Source: Flavobacterium denitrificans DSM 15936
GTDB taxonomy: Bacteria > Bacteroidota > Bacteroidia > Flavobacteriales > Flavobacteriaceae
Length of the DNA stretch: 64,000 bases
Assembly (NCBI RefSeq): GCF_000425445.1
Contig: NZ_AUDL01000004.1
Location: 1 to 64,000 of the forward strand
Reading direction: 5' to 3'
The translations under genes and the position numbers were made by a program. The notes under the pieces are model-generated. The model saw only the letters and a program-made list of their open reading frames with translations. It ran no database searches and had not been told where the DNA came from. Each line of letters begins with the position of its first letter. The first letter of the stretch is position 1. Shown one piece after another: positions 36,302 to 44,672 of the stretch.

Positions 36302-36910
36302 TTAGAAACTGAAAAAGTTATGTCCAAAAAGTGTAAAGATCGATCTTCCGATATTTTGATTTTTTTCTTCAACTGTTTCGTAATTTGAAAATCCTAATAT
36401 GATTTTGATTCCGGGCTGAATGCTGTTTAGGATTTCTCTTTTTTGCTCTTCAAGAAGAAGCTTTAAACTATCTAACAATTGGATATTATTTTTAAGATAT
36501 GAAACTACAAGAAGTGCTGAGAAGTTAAGTATTTCGCGGGCAGTTTCACTTTTGATTCCTACTTCGTTTGAAATCATTTCAGAAATTCTTCCTTTTTTAT
36601 TGGTGAAGATTTCTTTTAAAATGGCATTTCCTTCAATTCTGTAACAATCGTCGACAGATAAAATTCGGCCTGAGGTAAAATCGACTTCCTGATAAAAGGT
36701 TGAATCGTCTTCGATTAATGAGATGATTTCTTTATAAAAGCCTAATTCTTCGGCTTTGTTATAAAGGCCCATCAAAATTGTGCCTATCGAAACATCAATT
36801 CCCTTAATTAAAAGAGCATCATTTTCGAAATAAAACTTGTTTAGCTTAGAAACAACATTAGAAGAAATAAAACGTCTAAGTTCAATTTGTAGGTTTGGGG
36901 TCATACTCAT
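36302..36910 (-). CDS. Hypothetical protein, possibly DUF937-like
   Basis: This 202-residue cytoplasmic protein has no signal peptide or membrane helix. It is mostly helical with a central GRISEMISNEVGIKSETAREILNFSALLVVSYL segment. The pattern of an internal GI-S/T-x-x-A-R/K helix followed by a hydrophobic helix recalls the DUF937/YidB group, but I cannot confirm this. Met3 is an alternative start. It is convergent with the pseudouridine synthase and separated from the DUF456 gene by 276 bp of AT-rich DNA with no visible gene. No function is proposed. Confidence 0.6.
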   Translation of the reverse strand: MSMTPNLQIELRRFISSNVVSKLNKFYFENDALLIKGIDVSIGTILMGLYNKAEELGFYKEIISLIEDDSTFYQEVDFTSGRILSVDDCYRIEGNAILKEIFTNKKGRISEMISNEVGIKSETAREILNFSALLVVSYLKNNIQLLDSLKLLLEEQKREILNSIQPGIKIILGFSNYETVEEKNQNIGRSIFTLFGHNFFSF

Positions 36911-37186
36911 AACTTATAAAATAATTATTTATAACTGTTAAAAATAATCGATAAAGTGAGGCTTTTTATCGTTTATCAGGATAAAAATATAAAATATTTT
37001 AACATTTCCAAAAAATAAGTTAAGAATATACATACCCGATTAACAGGTTATTAACATAAATTGTTGTCAATATCAGTAAACATAATGCTTTCGTTATCAA
37101 ATGGAAATTGAAAATATTTTAATTTTTTTTCAATATTTTAAAAAAACAAACAAAAAATAAGAAAAATCCTAAGTACTTTTACAAAA
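36911..37186. other. AT-rich non-coding interval
   Basis: This 276-bp stretch has no credible ORF. It contains an A/T inverted repeat (GAAAATATT...AATATTTT, about 37108-37141) and scattered T-runs. No exact TAnnTTTG element for the flanking minus-strand gene was found. Nothing else is seen. Confidence 0.5.
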
Positions 37187-37687
37187 TTAAAATAAATTGT
37201 TTCGATATTCCCATGTTATATGCAAGAAAATTCCAAGAAAAATAACACAAAACAGAAAGTTGATAAAACTTGAGGCAAGAAATCCTAATAACGATCCGGT
37301 GGCCGCTTTTAATGCTCGTTGATGGTTTTTTGAATCATAAATGAGTTCCCCAATAAATGCTCCTACAAATGGCCCAATAATAACCCCGAAAGGAATTGGC
37401 GATAAAATTCCGACTATCAAGCCAATATTCGTACCCCAAACACCATATGAACTTCCTCCAAATTTTTTAGTTCCTTTTGATGGAATTATGTAATCCAGGA
37501 CCGTGATAACAATTGTAATTAATAGCGTTATGCCCAAAACCCAATAATTATTTTCGACAGCTTTTGTAAGATACAAAAGCAATAATCCAACCCAGCAACT
37601 TGATAAGCCAGGCAAAACAGGCAAGAAACTGCCAAAAATACCGATAATCATACAGATAAAACCGAGCAACAACAATACTAAATCCAT
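37187..37687 (-). CDS. DUF456 domain membrane protein
   Basis: This 166-residue protein has four or five hydrophobic segments. The glycine-rich openings LLLLGFICMIIGIFGSFLPVLPGL and YIIPSKGTKKFGGSSYGVWG, and GPFVGAFIGELIYD, are the hallmark segments of DUF456. These are small integral membrane proteins with glycine-zipper-like helices and no established function. The gene is divergent from the secreted protein at 37734, with a 46-bp gap that must hold both promoters. Confidence 0.88.
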   Translation of the reverse strand: MDLVLLLLGFICMIIGIFGSFLPVLPGLSSCWVGLLLLYLTKAVENNYWVLGITLLITIVITVLDYIIPSKGTKKFGGSSYGVWGTNIGLIVGILSPIPFGVIIGPFVGAFIGELIYDSKNHQRALKAATGSLLGFLASSFINFLFCVIFLGIFLHITWEYRNNLF

Positions 37688-37733
37688 ATATTTTTTGTAA
37701 ATTGTATTTGCAAATCCTTAGAAAAAACAAGCT

Positions 37734-38117
37734 ATGCCAAAATTTTTGAAAACATTTGCGTGCCTCTTTTTGATGCTTTCGATCAATTCGAATTTACATG
37801 CTCAAACTCAAAAACTTTCTTTAGATGATCTTTTATTGCAGGACAGCATTTATAAAAGTAATAAGAAAAAAGTATTAAATTTTTCTCTAAAAGAATTTGA
37901 TACGCTTTTTCTTGAATTTTTTAACCGCAAACAAGATCCAAATATTGTTCTGACAAAAACAGAATTTTACACTTATACCGTTCAGATCGCAACATTTTCA
38001 GACCGGCTTGCGTCTTTATATCCTGACCAAAAGGAAGTTGCGGCACAGAACAAACAACAATGGCTTTCAGAAAGCTATGAAGATTATTTAGAATACAAAG
38101 GTTCTCAAAAAAAATAA
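37734..38117 (+). CDS. Hypothetical small secreted protein
   Basis: This 127-residue protein has a signal peptide (cleavage near LHAQ). The mature part is about 105 residues, charged, with aromatic-rich helices (FDTLFLEFFNRK) and a basic end (KGSQKK). There is no lipobox and no recognised domain. It precedes a lipoprotein gene by 49 bp on the same strand, so the two may be expressed together. Function is unknown. Confidence 0.7.
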   Translation: MPKFLKTFACLFLMLSINSNLHAQTQKLSLDDLLLQDSIYKSNKKKVLNFSLKEFDTLFLEFFNRKQDPNIVLTKTEFYTYTVQIATFSDRLASLYPDQKEVAAQNKQQWLSESYEDYLEYKGSQKK

Positions 38118-38166
38118 TCGTATTTTTATACCACAAAAGCACTTTATTCAACTCAACCTCAAAATC

Positions 38167-38652
38167 TTGAAGCAGTTTTTCTTTTTTTTAGCTTTCCTAC
38201 TTTTAAACTCTTGTCAATATTTTGAGAAGAAGGTACCGTCTGAAAAAGAATTACTTCAAAAAGAACTAAAATCTATTAATTGGAAAGAAGTTGACGAATA
38301 TCCTACCGTTACAGAATGTGAAAGTATTGCGGATGAAAAACAACGCCAAAAATGTTTCTTTGATGTAATGGCCCAACTTATCCAAGAAAAACTTCAAATC
38401 GATAGTCTGTCGATTTTGTATCCTGAACTCGACACCATTCAGGTAAAAGTGACTGTTTTCCCGAATTCAAAAATGAAATTCGAGCCTCAATTTCCTAAAG
38501 ATTCTGTTGCTTATGACACCATCAAAGTCGACAGTATTTTGCATGCACGCCTGATTGATTTTCCAAAAGTAAATCCAGCAATAAAGCGAGGAATTCCCGT
38601 AAAAACACAATTTATTCTTCCAGTAATTTTAAAAGCTAAAGAAGAAAAATAG
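38167..38652 (+). CDS. Hypothetical lipoprotein with TonB-C-like end
   Basis: The only start that gives the clear lipoprotein signal KQFFFFLAFLLLNSC is a TTG at 38167; no in-frame ATG lies upstream. The 161-residue product has two mature cysteines (TVTECESIAD and RQKCFFD). Its C-terminal segment (AIKRGIPVKTQFILPVIL) recalls the last strand of TonB C-terminal domains, but the YP-GG hallmark is missing, so that link is weak. It is followed by the structured element at 38661-38740. Confidence 0.7.
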   Translation: MKQFFFFLAFLLLNSCQYFEKKVPSEKELLQKELKSINWKEVDEYPTVTECESIADEKQRQKCFFDVMAQLIQEKLQIDSLSILYPELDTIQVKVTVFPNSKMKFEPQFPKDSVAYDTIKVDSILHARLIDFPKVNPAIKRGIPVKTQFILPVILKAKEEK

Positions 38653-38660
38653 TTTATTTT

Positions 38661-38740
38661 AGGAGCTATTCCTGCTGTCCACTGTATCTTTTGTGGTGAA
38701 CCCCACCACAAAAGGATGCCGCTTCCATCAGGGCTAGGGC
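38661..38740 (-). ncRNA. Flavo-1-like structured RNA candidate
   Basis: On the minus strand the element reads CTAGCCCTGATGGAAGCGGC, then a perfect 11-bp hairpin (CTTTTGTGGTG / CACCACAAAAG with a 5-nt loop). It ends GACAGCAGGAATAGCTCC. The block order resembles the Flavo-1 RNA of Bacteroidota as I remember it, and the same blocks recur at 35083-35213 on the plus strand. It lies in the 3' region of the glycosyltransferase transcript (gene stop at 38759). Confidence 0.55.
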
Positions 38741-38758
38741 AGTCGTTTTCAAAAGAAT

Positions 38759-39862
38759 TTACTTTTTGAATTGTCGATCTTTCCATTCATAAGAACCAAA
38801 CAAACTATACAAAGCCACAGCCGAACTAAAAAAAGGATATAGCAGACTGCTCAGCAAAAGGCTTTTGATTTTTGTTTGTGTCAAAAATTTATTGGTAATT
38901 GAAAGCAAAACGAAATCAATTGCAAACTTATAAAAAGCAAAAATCACAAAAATCGGATACGACCAAATTCCGAAAAGAAGCAGGAAAAATCCAATTGCAA
39001 AACTCAGATTTCCCAAAAAAACAACCAAGCCTAAGAATTTACCAAAAATACTTTTATACGAACTAGTTTTTGCCGCCCAGCGTACTCTTTGATGAAATAA
39101 TGCTTTCCAGTTTTCGGTTGGTTTTGTAATTACAATTGCATCCTTTGCTTTTAAATAGTGAACTTGATTTGGGAATTTTTCAATTGTTTTTTGAAGTAAA
39201 AAAACATCATCTCCACTGGCTATTTTATTATTTCCTTCAAAGCCATTTAAATTTTCAAACAATGATTTTGTGTAGGCAAAATTGGCTCCGTTACACATAA
39301 AACCTTTATTGATACCGAAACTTCCAATTGTGGCGCCTTGAAGACTCGTTAAATCCAATTGCTGAAAATGATCTAGAAACGAGTTTTCGCAGTTATATGT
39401 TACAGCACCCGCCAACATTGAAACTTTATTTTCCTGAATGTAATTATCAAATGTCAAAAGCCAGTTTTCTGGAACAATACAATCAGCATCGGTTGTAGTA
39501 ACCCAATCGGTTTTTACATGCTGCATTGCTGTTGAAATCGCATCTTTTTTAGGAGAATTTGAAATACGAATATTGTCTATAATTGATAATTGATAATTAA
39601 CAATTGATGATTGAAACTTTTCACTTGAAGAATCATCGACCAAAATTACTTCGAATAAATTTTGTGGATAATTTAGTTTTGAAAAACTATTTAAGAGATT
39701 CGGAAGATTTTCTTCTTCATTTCTGAAAGGCACAATTATAGTAAAACTCGTCTTCGGTTTTATTCCTGTTTTCTGATATTTTTTGACATTATAAAATCCA
39801 TAAACAAGCAAACTGATGCTAAAAACATAAATTGCTAATATGGAAAATAACGTAAAAATCAT
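38759..39862 (-). CDS. Glycosyltransferase family 2, membrane-anchored
   Basis: This 367-residue protein has an N-terminal membrane helix and a GT-A domain with FTIIVPFRNEEENLPNLL, EVILVDDSSSE, TTDADCIVP (metal-binding DxD) and the HQRVRWAAKTSSYK (Q/RxxRW-type) motif. Two or three C-terminal membrane helices follow. Processive GT2 enzymes of this layout transfer sugars from nucleotide donors to a membrane or polymer acceptor; the product is unknown. Its start overlaps the stop of the upstream LPG-synthase-TM gene by 4 bp (ATGA). The pair is translationally coupled. Confidence 0.88.
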   Translation of the reverse strand: MIFTLFSILAIYVFSISLLVYGFYNVKKYQKTGIKPKTSFTIIVPFRNEEENLPNLLNSFSKLNYPQNLFEVILVDDSSSEKFQSSIVNYQLSIIDNIRISNSPKKDAISTAMQHVKTDWVTTTDADCIVPENWLLTFDNYIQENKVSMLAGAVTYNCENSFLDHFQQLDLTSLQGATIGSFGINKGFMCNGANFAYTKSLFENLNGFEGNNKIASGDDVFLLQKTIEKFPNQVHYLKAKDAIVITKPTENWKALFHQRVRWAAKTSSYKSIFGKFLGLVVFLGNLSFAIGFFLLLFGIWSYPIFVIFAFYKFAIDFVLLSITNKFLTQTKIKSLLLSSLLYPFFSSAVALYSLFGSYEWKDRQFKK

Positions 39863-40803
39863 TCTACAGTTTTGGTTTTAAAATTCAGTACAAAATAACT
39901 TCCTAAAACTACCGGTAAAACGACATTTAAAAACCACATTAAAGTGCTTATAAAAATGACAATCCATTCGTTTACGCCCAGAATTCCAAAGAAATAAATT
40001 GCGACACTTCCTTTTACAGCAAAATCTAAAAATTGAAAAGTTGGCAACGAAGACGCCAAAAAATAAACCGACGTTATGGCTGCCATTAAAGTCAAATACG
40101 GCAGATCGACATCAAAACCTAAAAACAGAAAATAATACTGGTGTGAAAAAACCAAATAACGGCAAATTCCTAAAAAGATGTTTTTTTGATGAACTTCTTT
40201 CGGAATTTCATTGATTTTGTGAATCAGTTTTTCAATCGAATAGCCTTTAATTTTTATCTTTTTTATGGAAAATAATACAATCAAAATCAAAACAAATCCG
40301 CCAAAAAGAATCAAAACAGTTTTGGTTGTAATCACATTAAATTGCGCATTGAAATAAAGAAGTCCAAAGATTCCAAAAAGAATGGTCAAAATCATCTGGA
40401 TTCCGTTGCAGATTAAGTTTAGGAAAACTACTTTTTTGGCATCTGCTTTTGGGTAATACAATGCTTTTCCCGCATACTCTCCCACTCCATTTGGTGTAAA
40501 AATTCCAGCCGTCAATGCAGCCAAAACTTGTTTCGTAGATTCATAAACCGAGATTCTATGAATTACCTGAGCCAAATTCTGCCATTTCAAAATCTCAAAA
40601 TAGCGATTCAAAACACTCAAAAGCAAAATAAACGAAATTCCTAAAACCGATTGGTTTTTCTTAAACAAAACAATAAACTTCTGCCAGTCTAATTTGTCGT
40701 TGTTAGCCAGCTGATTGTAAATAAAATAAAATGCGCCGCCAACGATCAAAAGTTTGGCCAGAAGAACTAGGAATTGCTTAGCTTTGTGAGGAATTGAAAT
40801 CAT
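39859..40803 (-). CDS. Lysylphosphatidylglycerol synthase TM-region family protein
   Basis: The start at 40803 (MISIPHKAKQFLVLLAKLL) gives 314 residues; an upstream in-frame ATG at 40869 lies in repeat DNA. It has seven or eight membrane helices with the TAGIFTPNGVGEYAGKALYYP segment diagnostic of the LPG_synthase_TM / UPF0104 family. In MprF this domain flips lipids, but stand-alone members linked to glycosyltransferases probably help move or make a glycolipid. It lacks any soluble aminoacyl-transfer domain. It is coupled to the GT2 gene. Confidence 0.82.
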   Translation of the reverse strand: MISIPHKAKQFLVLLAKLLIVGGAFYFIYNQLANNDKLDWQKFIVLFKKNQSVLGISFILLLSVLNRYFEILKWQNLAQVIHRISVYESTKQVLAALTAGIFTPNGVGEYAGKALYYPKADAKKVVFLNLICNGIQMILTILFGIFGLLYFNAQFNVITTKTVLILFGGFVLILIVLFSIKKIKIKGYSIEKLIHKINEIPKEVHQKNIFLGICRYLVFSHQYYFLFLGFDVDLPYLTLMAAITSVYFLASSLPTFQFLDFAVKGSVAIYFFGILGVNEWIVIFISTLMWFLNVVLPVVLGSYFVLNFKTKTVE

Positions 40804-40895
40804 GCCGCAAAAGTAATCAAATGTGGCAATTAGAAAATTAGAAAATGTGGCAATTTTTCTAAACTTCAAACCTTAAACTTGAAACAAAAACTCTC

Positions 40896-41450
40896 TTGAC
40901 AAAAGAACGCATCATATTAGGCATTGACCCTGGAACCACAATTATGGGTTTTGGACTGATTAAAGTAACCAATAAAAAAATGGAATTTCTGCAGTTAAAT
41001 GAATTGCAACTTTCCAAATACGATAATCATTACCAAAAACTAAAGATCATTTTTGAAAGAACTATCGAGTTAATTGAAACGCATTGTCCAGATGAAATTG
41101 CGATCGAAGCCCCTTTCTTTGGCAAAAACGTGCAATCAATGCTAAAACTTGGCCGTGCGCAAGGAGTTGCTATGGCAGCAGGCCTTTCTAGAGGAATCCC
41201 GATTACAGAATACGAACCTAAAAAGATTAAAATGGCAATTACCGGAAACGGAAATGCCAGTAAAGAACAAGTTGCTAAAATGCTGCAACAACTTTTAGGC
41301 TTAAAAGAATTACCCAAAAACCTAGATTCAACAGATGGTTTAGCTGCTGCGGTTTGCCATCATTTTAATTCGGGGAAAGTTGTTGCCGGAAAAAGTTATT
41401 CGGGTTGGGACGCTTTTGTAAAACAAAATGAAGATCGAGTGAAAAAATGA
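40896..41450 (+). CDS. ruvC: Crossover junction endodeoxyribonuclease RuvC
   Basis: This 184-residue protein begins at a TTG (40896), giving MTKERIILGIDPGTTIMGFG. The conserved Asp11 (GIDPGTT), Glu in AIEAPFFGKN, and the C-terminal LDSTDGLAAAVCHH acidic pair are the RuvC active-site residues. The enzyme cuts Holliday junctions with RuvAB. No in-frame ATG gives the conserved beta strand, so the TTG start is well supported. Its length is usual for Bacteroidota RuvC. Confidence 0.94.
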   Translation: MTKERIILGIDPGTTIMGFGLIKVTNKKMEFLQLNELQLSKYDNHYQKLKIIFERTIELIETHCPDEIAIEAPFFGKNVQSMLKLGRAQGVAMAAGLSRGIPITEYEPKKIKMAITGNGNASKEQVAKMLQQLLGLKELPKNLDSTDGLAAAVCHHFNSGKVVAGKSYSGWDAFVKQNEDRVKK

Positions 41451-41453
41451 GGC

Positions 41454-41526
41454 AATGTGCCAATTTGATAATTAGAGAATTTATTTCGTTGTCTATAGAA
41501 TTTTCTAATTATCAAATTGACACATT
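41454..41526. repeat. 28-bp inverted repeat between ruvC and hemW
   Basis: The left arm 41454-41481 (starting AATGTGCCAATTTGATAATT) pairs with 41499-41526 at 26 of 28 positions, with a 17-bp loop. It begins 4 bp after the ruvC stop. The following text ACTAATTATCTAATT repeats the vocabulary of 14893-15086. Confidence 0.85.
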
Positions 41527-41556
41527 TTCTATTTGACTAATTATCTAATTAAAAAA

Positions 41557-42693
41557 ATGAGCGGTATCTACCTCCATATTCCTTTTTGCAGACAGGCTTG
41601 TCACTATTGCGATTTTCATTTTTCTACTTCAATGAAAAAGAAAGACGAAATGGTTTTGGCATTAGCTAAAGAAATTGCTGTGCGCAAAAGTGAATTTGAT
41701 ACTGAAACTGTTGAAACCATCTATTTTGGTGGAGGAACTCCTTCTGTTCTGCCAAATGACGAAATCAATTTTTTAATTTCTGAGGTTTATAAAAACTATA
41801 AAGTTGTCGAAAATCCAGAAATTACGCTTGAAGCCAATCCGGATGATTTGTCTTCTGAACGAATTTTAGAATTATCGAAAAGTCCGATAAACCGTTTAAG
41901 TATTGGAATTCAGTCTTTCTATGAAGAGGATTTGAAGATGATGAATCGTGCTCATAATTCGGCGGATGCCAAAAAATGTTTGGAAGAAGCAACAAAATAT
42001 TTTGATAATATTTCGCTTGATTTGATTTATGGAATTCCAGGAATGACCGACGAAATGTGGCGACAAAATATTCAAACGGCTTTAGATTTTGGCATTCCGC
42101 ATATTTCAAGTTACGCTCTAACGGTTGAACCTAAAACGGCTTTGAGCAAATTAATCCAAACCGGAAAAATTGCTGCACCACAAGATGAAGTCGCTTCTAA
42201 TCACTTTATGATTTTGGTTGAAATGCTTCAGAAAAATGGTTTTATTCATTACGAATTATCCAATTTTGGGAAAGAAAATTATTTCTCTAAAAACAATTCG
42301 GCTTACTGGCTGGGTAAAAAATATATTGGAATTGGGCCTTCGGCACATAGTTACGACGGCAAAAAACGAGGTTGGAATATTGCGAATAATTCGCTTTACT
42401 TAAAAGCAATTCAAAACCATGAACTTCCTATTGAAACTGAAGTTTTAACTATTTCAGATCGTTATAATGAATATATTATGACGGGTTTACGAACCATTTG
42501 GGGCGTTTCTTTAGATAGAATTGAAAATGAATTCGGATCGGAATATTTGGATTATCTGAAAAAACAAGCTCAAAAATTCTTAAGCGACGATTTCCTTTCC
42601 ATCGAAAACAACATTCTAAAACCAACTCCAAAAGGAAAATTTTTAACGGATGGAATTGCTTCAGATTTATTTTATCTAAATTTGGATGAATAA
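41557..42693 (+). CDS. hemW: Radical SAM heme chaperone HemW
   Basis: ATG 41557 (MSGIYLHIPFCRQACHYCDF) gives 378 residues; an in-frame extension from 41533 lies in repeat DNA. The CxxxCxxC cluster motif (CRQACHYC), preceded by HIPF, and the fourth cluster-region residue F in CDFHF are HemW features. FGGGTPSVL, LEANPDDL and the LSIGIQSFYEEDLK segment follow. HemN differs in this first region. The protein inserts heme into respiratory targets rather than oxidising coproporphyrinogen. Confidence 0.92.
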   Translation: MSGIYLHIPFCRQACHYCDFHFSTSMKKKDEMVLALAKEIAVRKSEFDTETVETIYFGGGTPSVLPNDEINFLISEVYKNYKVVENPEITLEANPDDLSSERILELSKSPINRLSIGIQSFYEEDLKMMNRAHNSADAKKCLEEATKYFDNISLDLIYGIPGMTDEMWRQNIQTALDFGIPHISSYALTVEPKTALSKLIQTGKIAAPQDEVASNHFMILVEMLQKNGFIHYELSNFGKENYFSKNNSAYWLGKKYIGIGPSAHSYDGKKRGWNIANNSLYLKAIQNHELPIETEVLTISDRYNEYIMTGLRTIWGVSLDRIENEFGSEYLDYLKKQAQKFLSDDFLSIENNILKPTPKGKFLTDGIASDLFYLNLDE

Positions 42694-42772
42694 AAATTAG
42701 CCACGAAGGCACAAAGGCGCAAATTTATTAAACTTTGTGACTTAGCGTCTTTGCGGCATAAAATCCAAATTT

Positions 42773-43540
42773 GTGTTAGCAAAAATCAACAACTTCGAAA
42801 TCGACTTATCAAAACCTATCGATATCTCTATTCCATTAACCAATACAGATGAAAACCCGATTGCTTGGTATATCGAGAAACCATCTATTGAACCTGTAGT
42901 TTTTGGCGATTGGATTGGAAAAGTTTCTGAAGGAAAATCATCTACGAATTTCAATAATATTTTCTTCAATCCGCACGGGCATGGAACGCATACGGAATGT
43001 TTGGGACATATTACGAATGATTTTTATAGCATTAATCAGTCTTTAAAACAGTTTTTCTTTTTTGCTGAATTGATTTCGGTTACACCAGAAATAATTGGTG
43101 AAGATTTGGTAATTACTTTAGAAAATATCTTGACCGCGCTTAATGCCACATTAAAATTAGGAATTCCTAAAGAAGCTTTAATCATCAGAACGCTTCCCAA
43201 TCAAAAGGAAAAAAAATCACGAAAATATTCCAATACCAATCCGCCTTATTTGTCTGAAGACGCTGCAATTTTCATCCGCGAAAGCGAAATTCAGCATTTA
43301 CTGATCGATTTACCAAGCGTTGATAAAGAACATGACGAAGGGAAATTATTAGCACACAAAGCTTTTTGGAATGTAAAAGACACGCATAATCTGAATGCTG
43401 ATGCCCGATTGAATGCAACAATCACCGAAATGATTTATGTACCAGACGAAATTGAAGATGGAAATTATATACTAAATCTTCAAATCGCTTCGTTTGAAAA
43501 TGATGCAAGTCCGAGCAAGCCAATTTTATATAAAATTTAA
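42773..43540 (+). CDS. Cyclase family protein (kynurenine formamidase-like fold)
   Basis: This 255-residue protein starts at a GTG (MLAKINNFEIDLSKPIDISIPL). The metal-binding HGHGTHTECLGH matches the HxGTHxDxPxH motif of the cyclase/KynB fold, with Glu for the usual Asp and Cys-Leu-Gly in place of the proline turn. The C-terminal DLPSVDKEHDEGKLLAHKAFW segment also fits. The family includes metal-dependent hydrolases of amides and lactones. Kynurenine formamidase activity is not certain given the altered motif. The GTG lies within the trailing end of a repeat. Confidence 0.85.
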   Translation: MLAKINNFEIDLSKPIDISIPLTNTDENPIAWYIEKPSIEPVVFGDWIGKVSEGKSSTNFNNIFFNPHGHGTHTECLGHITNDFYSINQSLKQFFFFAELISVTPEIIGEDLVITLENILTALNATLKLGIPKEALIIRTLPNQKEKKSRKYSNTNPPYLSEDAAIFIRESEIQHLLIDLPSVDKEHDEGKLLAHKAFWNVKDTHNLNADARLNATITEMIYVPDEIEDGNYILNLQIASFENDASPSKPILYKI

Positions 43541-43715
43541 TTCGATCGCCACGAATTACAATAATTTTCGCAAATTTCTTTTTTTGTTTTGCCACTCCTG
43601 ATAGCTATCGGGATAAAAAGATTTACACAGATTTAATCATTTTTAATACTTTAATCTGTGGCAAAAAATAAATTGGTGTCAATTCGTGTAATTCGTGGCA
43701 AAACAATAACAAACT
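43541..43715. repeat. Composite intergenic repeat (CACGAATT family plus TCCTGATAGCTATCGGGA hairpin)
   Basis: GCCACGAATTACAAT at the left faces GTGTAATTCGTGGC at the right. Nested inside are ACACAGATTTAATC / TTTAATCTGTGG and, at 43596-43613, the palindrome TCCTGATAGCTATCGGGA. Three repeat families are stacked in 175 bp. No gene is seen. Confidence 0.8.
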
Positions 43716-44114
43716 ATGATTAATGTTTCAACTGATAAAACAAAATTAGACGTTCCGTTTATACAAAACTTCCTGAAAGATATTTATTGGGCTGCGGGAA
43801 GAACTATTGAGGAAGTCCAGCGTACAATTGATGCTTCGGTTTGTTTTGGAATTTATTTGAATGACAAACAAATTGGTTTCGCCCGCGTAATCACCGATTA
43901 TGTGGTTTTCGCTTATTTAATGGACGTTTTTATTACAGAAGAACATCGCGGAAAAGGTTATTCGTCAATTCTAATTGAAGCGATGATGAAAGAACCGCAA
44001 TTGCAGGAAGTCAAAATCTGGCGATTGGCAACCACTGATGCTCATTTTTTATATGAGAAATTCGGATTTACAAAACTGAATCATCCTCAAAAGATGATGG
44101 AAAAAATAATATAA
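43716..44114 (+). CDS. GNAT family N-acetyltransferase
   Basis: This 132-residue protein has the GNAT core: FARVITDYVVFAYLMDVFITEEHRGKGYSSILIE. That is strand 4 followed by the acetyl-CoA pyrophosphate loop (EHRGKG, a variant of Q/RxxGxG/A). The ATTDAHFLYEKFGF helix-strand motif closes the domain. Small single-domain members acetylate amines on small molecules or proteins, and the substrate is unknown. It stands alone between repeats. Confidence 0.9.
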   Translation: MINVSTDKTKLDVPFIQNFLKDIYWAAGRTIEEVQRTIDASVCFGIYLNDKQIGFARVITDYVVFAYLMDVFITEEHRGKGYSSILIEAMMKEPQLQEVKIWRLATTDAHFLYEKFGFTKLNHPQKMMEKII

Positions 44115-44122
44115 CAAACACT

Positions 44123-44163
44123 AATTTCACTAATTGGCACGAAACAATCCAATTAGTGAAATT
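44123..44163. repeat. 15-bp perfect inverted repeat
   Basis: AATTTCACTAATTGG (44123-44137) is exactly complementary to 44149-44163, with an 11-bp loop. AATTCGTG-type text follows to 44185. It belongs to the CACGAATT family and sits between the GNAT and YjbR genes. Confidence 0.8.
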
Positions 44164-44197
44164 TGTGCAATTCGTGTTAAATCATAACTTTTATAAT

Positions 44198-44566
44198 ATG
44201 AATTTGGAAACCTATTACGAATATTGCCTTTCAAAAAAAGGAGTGAGCGAACATTTTCCTTTTGATGAAGATACTTTGGTTTTTAAAGTAGGCGGTAAAA
44301 TGTTTGCTTTGTCTTCTCTTTCTCAATGGGAAAAAAATGAAGCTTCGGTGAATTTAAAATGTGATCCGGACCGAGCCGAAGAACTCCGCGCCGAATACGA
44401 CGAAATAAAACCAGGCTTTCATATGAGCAAAGTACATTGGAATACGATTGCTTTAAACGGAAACTTGCCTGATAAATTTGTGAAAGAACTCATAGATCAT
44501 TCGTACGAATTGGTTTTCAAAAGCTTAACAAAGAAAATTCAAAATGAAATAACTGACTCGAGGTAA
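44198..44566 (+). CDS. MmcQ/YjbR family protein
   Basis: ATG 44198 (MNLETYYEYCLSKKGVSEHFPF) gives 122 residues; the extension from 44156 runs into the repeat. FPFDEDTLVFKVGGKMFAL, VNLKCDPDRAEELR and KVHWNTIAL are the conserved segments of the YjbR family. These are small CyaY-like-fold proteins often labelled DNA-binding without firm evidence. A cytoplasmic role is likely. Confidence 0.9.
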   Translation: MNLETYYEYCLSKKGVSEHFPFDEDTLVFKVGGKMFALSSLSQWEKNEASVNLKCDPDRAEELRAEYDEIKPGFHMSKVHWNTIALNGNLPDKFVKELIDHSYELVFKSLTKKIQNEITDSR

Positions 44567-44672
44567 AATTTTTACCGAACAGGCGGAGCAATTAGAAAAT
44601 TAGGCATTACATTTGCAACGAAAGAAAAAACTCAGCTGCTTAGTAGCTTAGCAACTTACAACCTTTAAAAAA

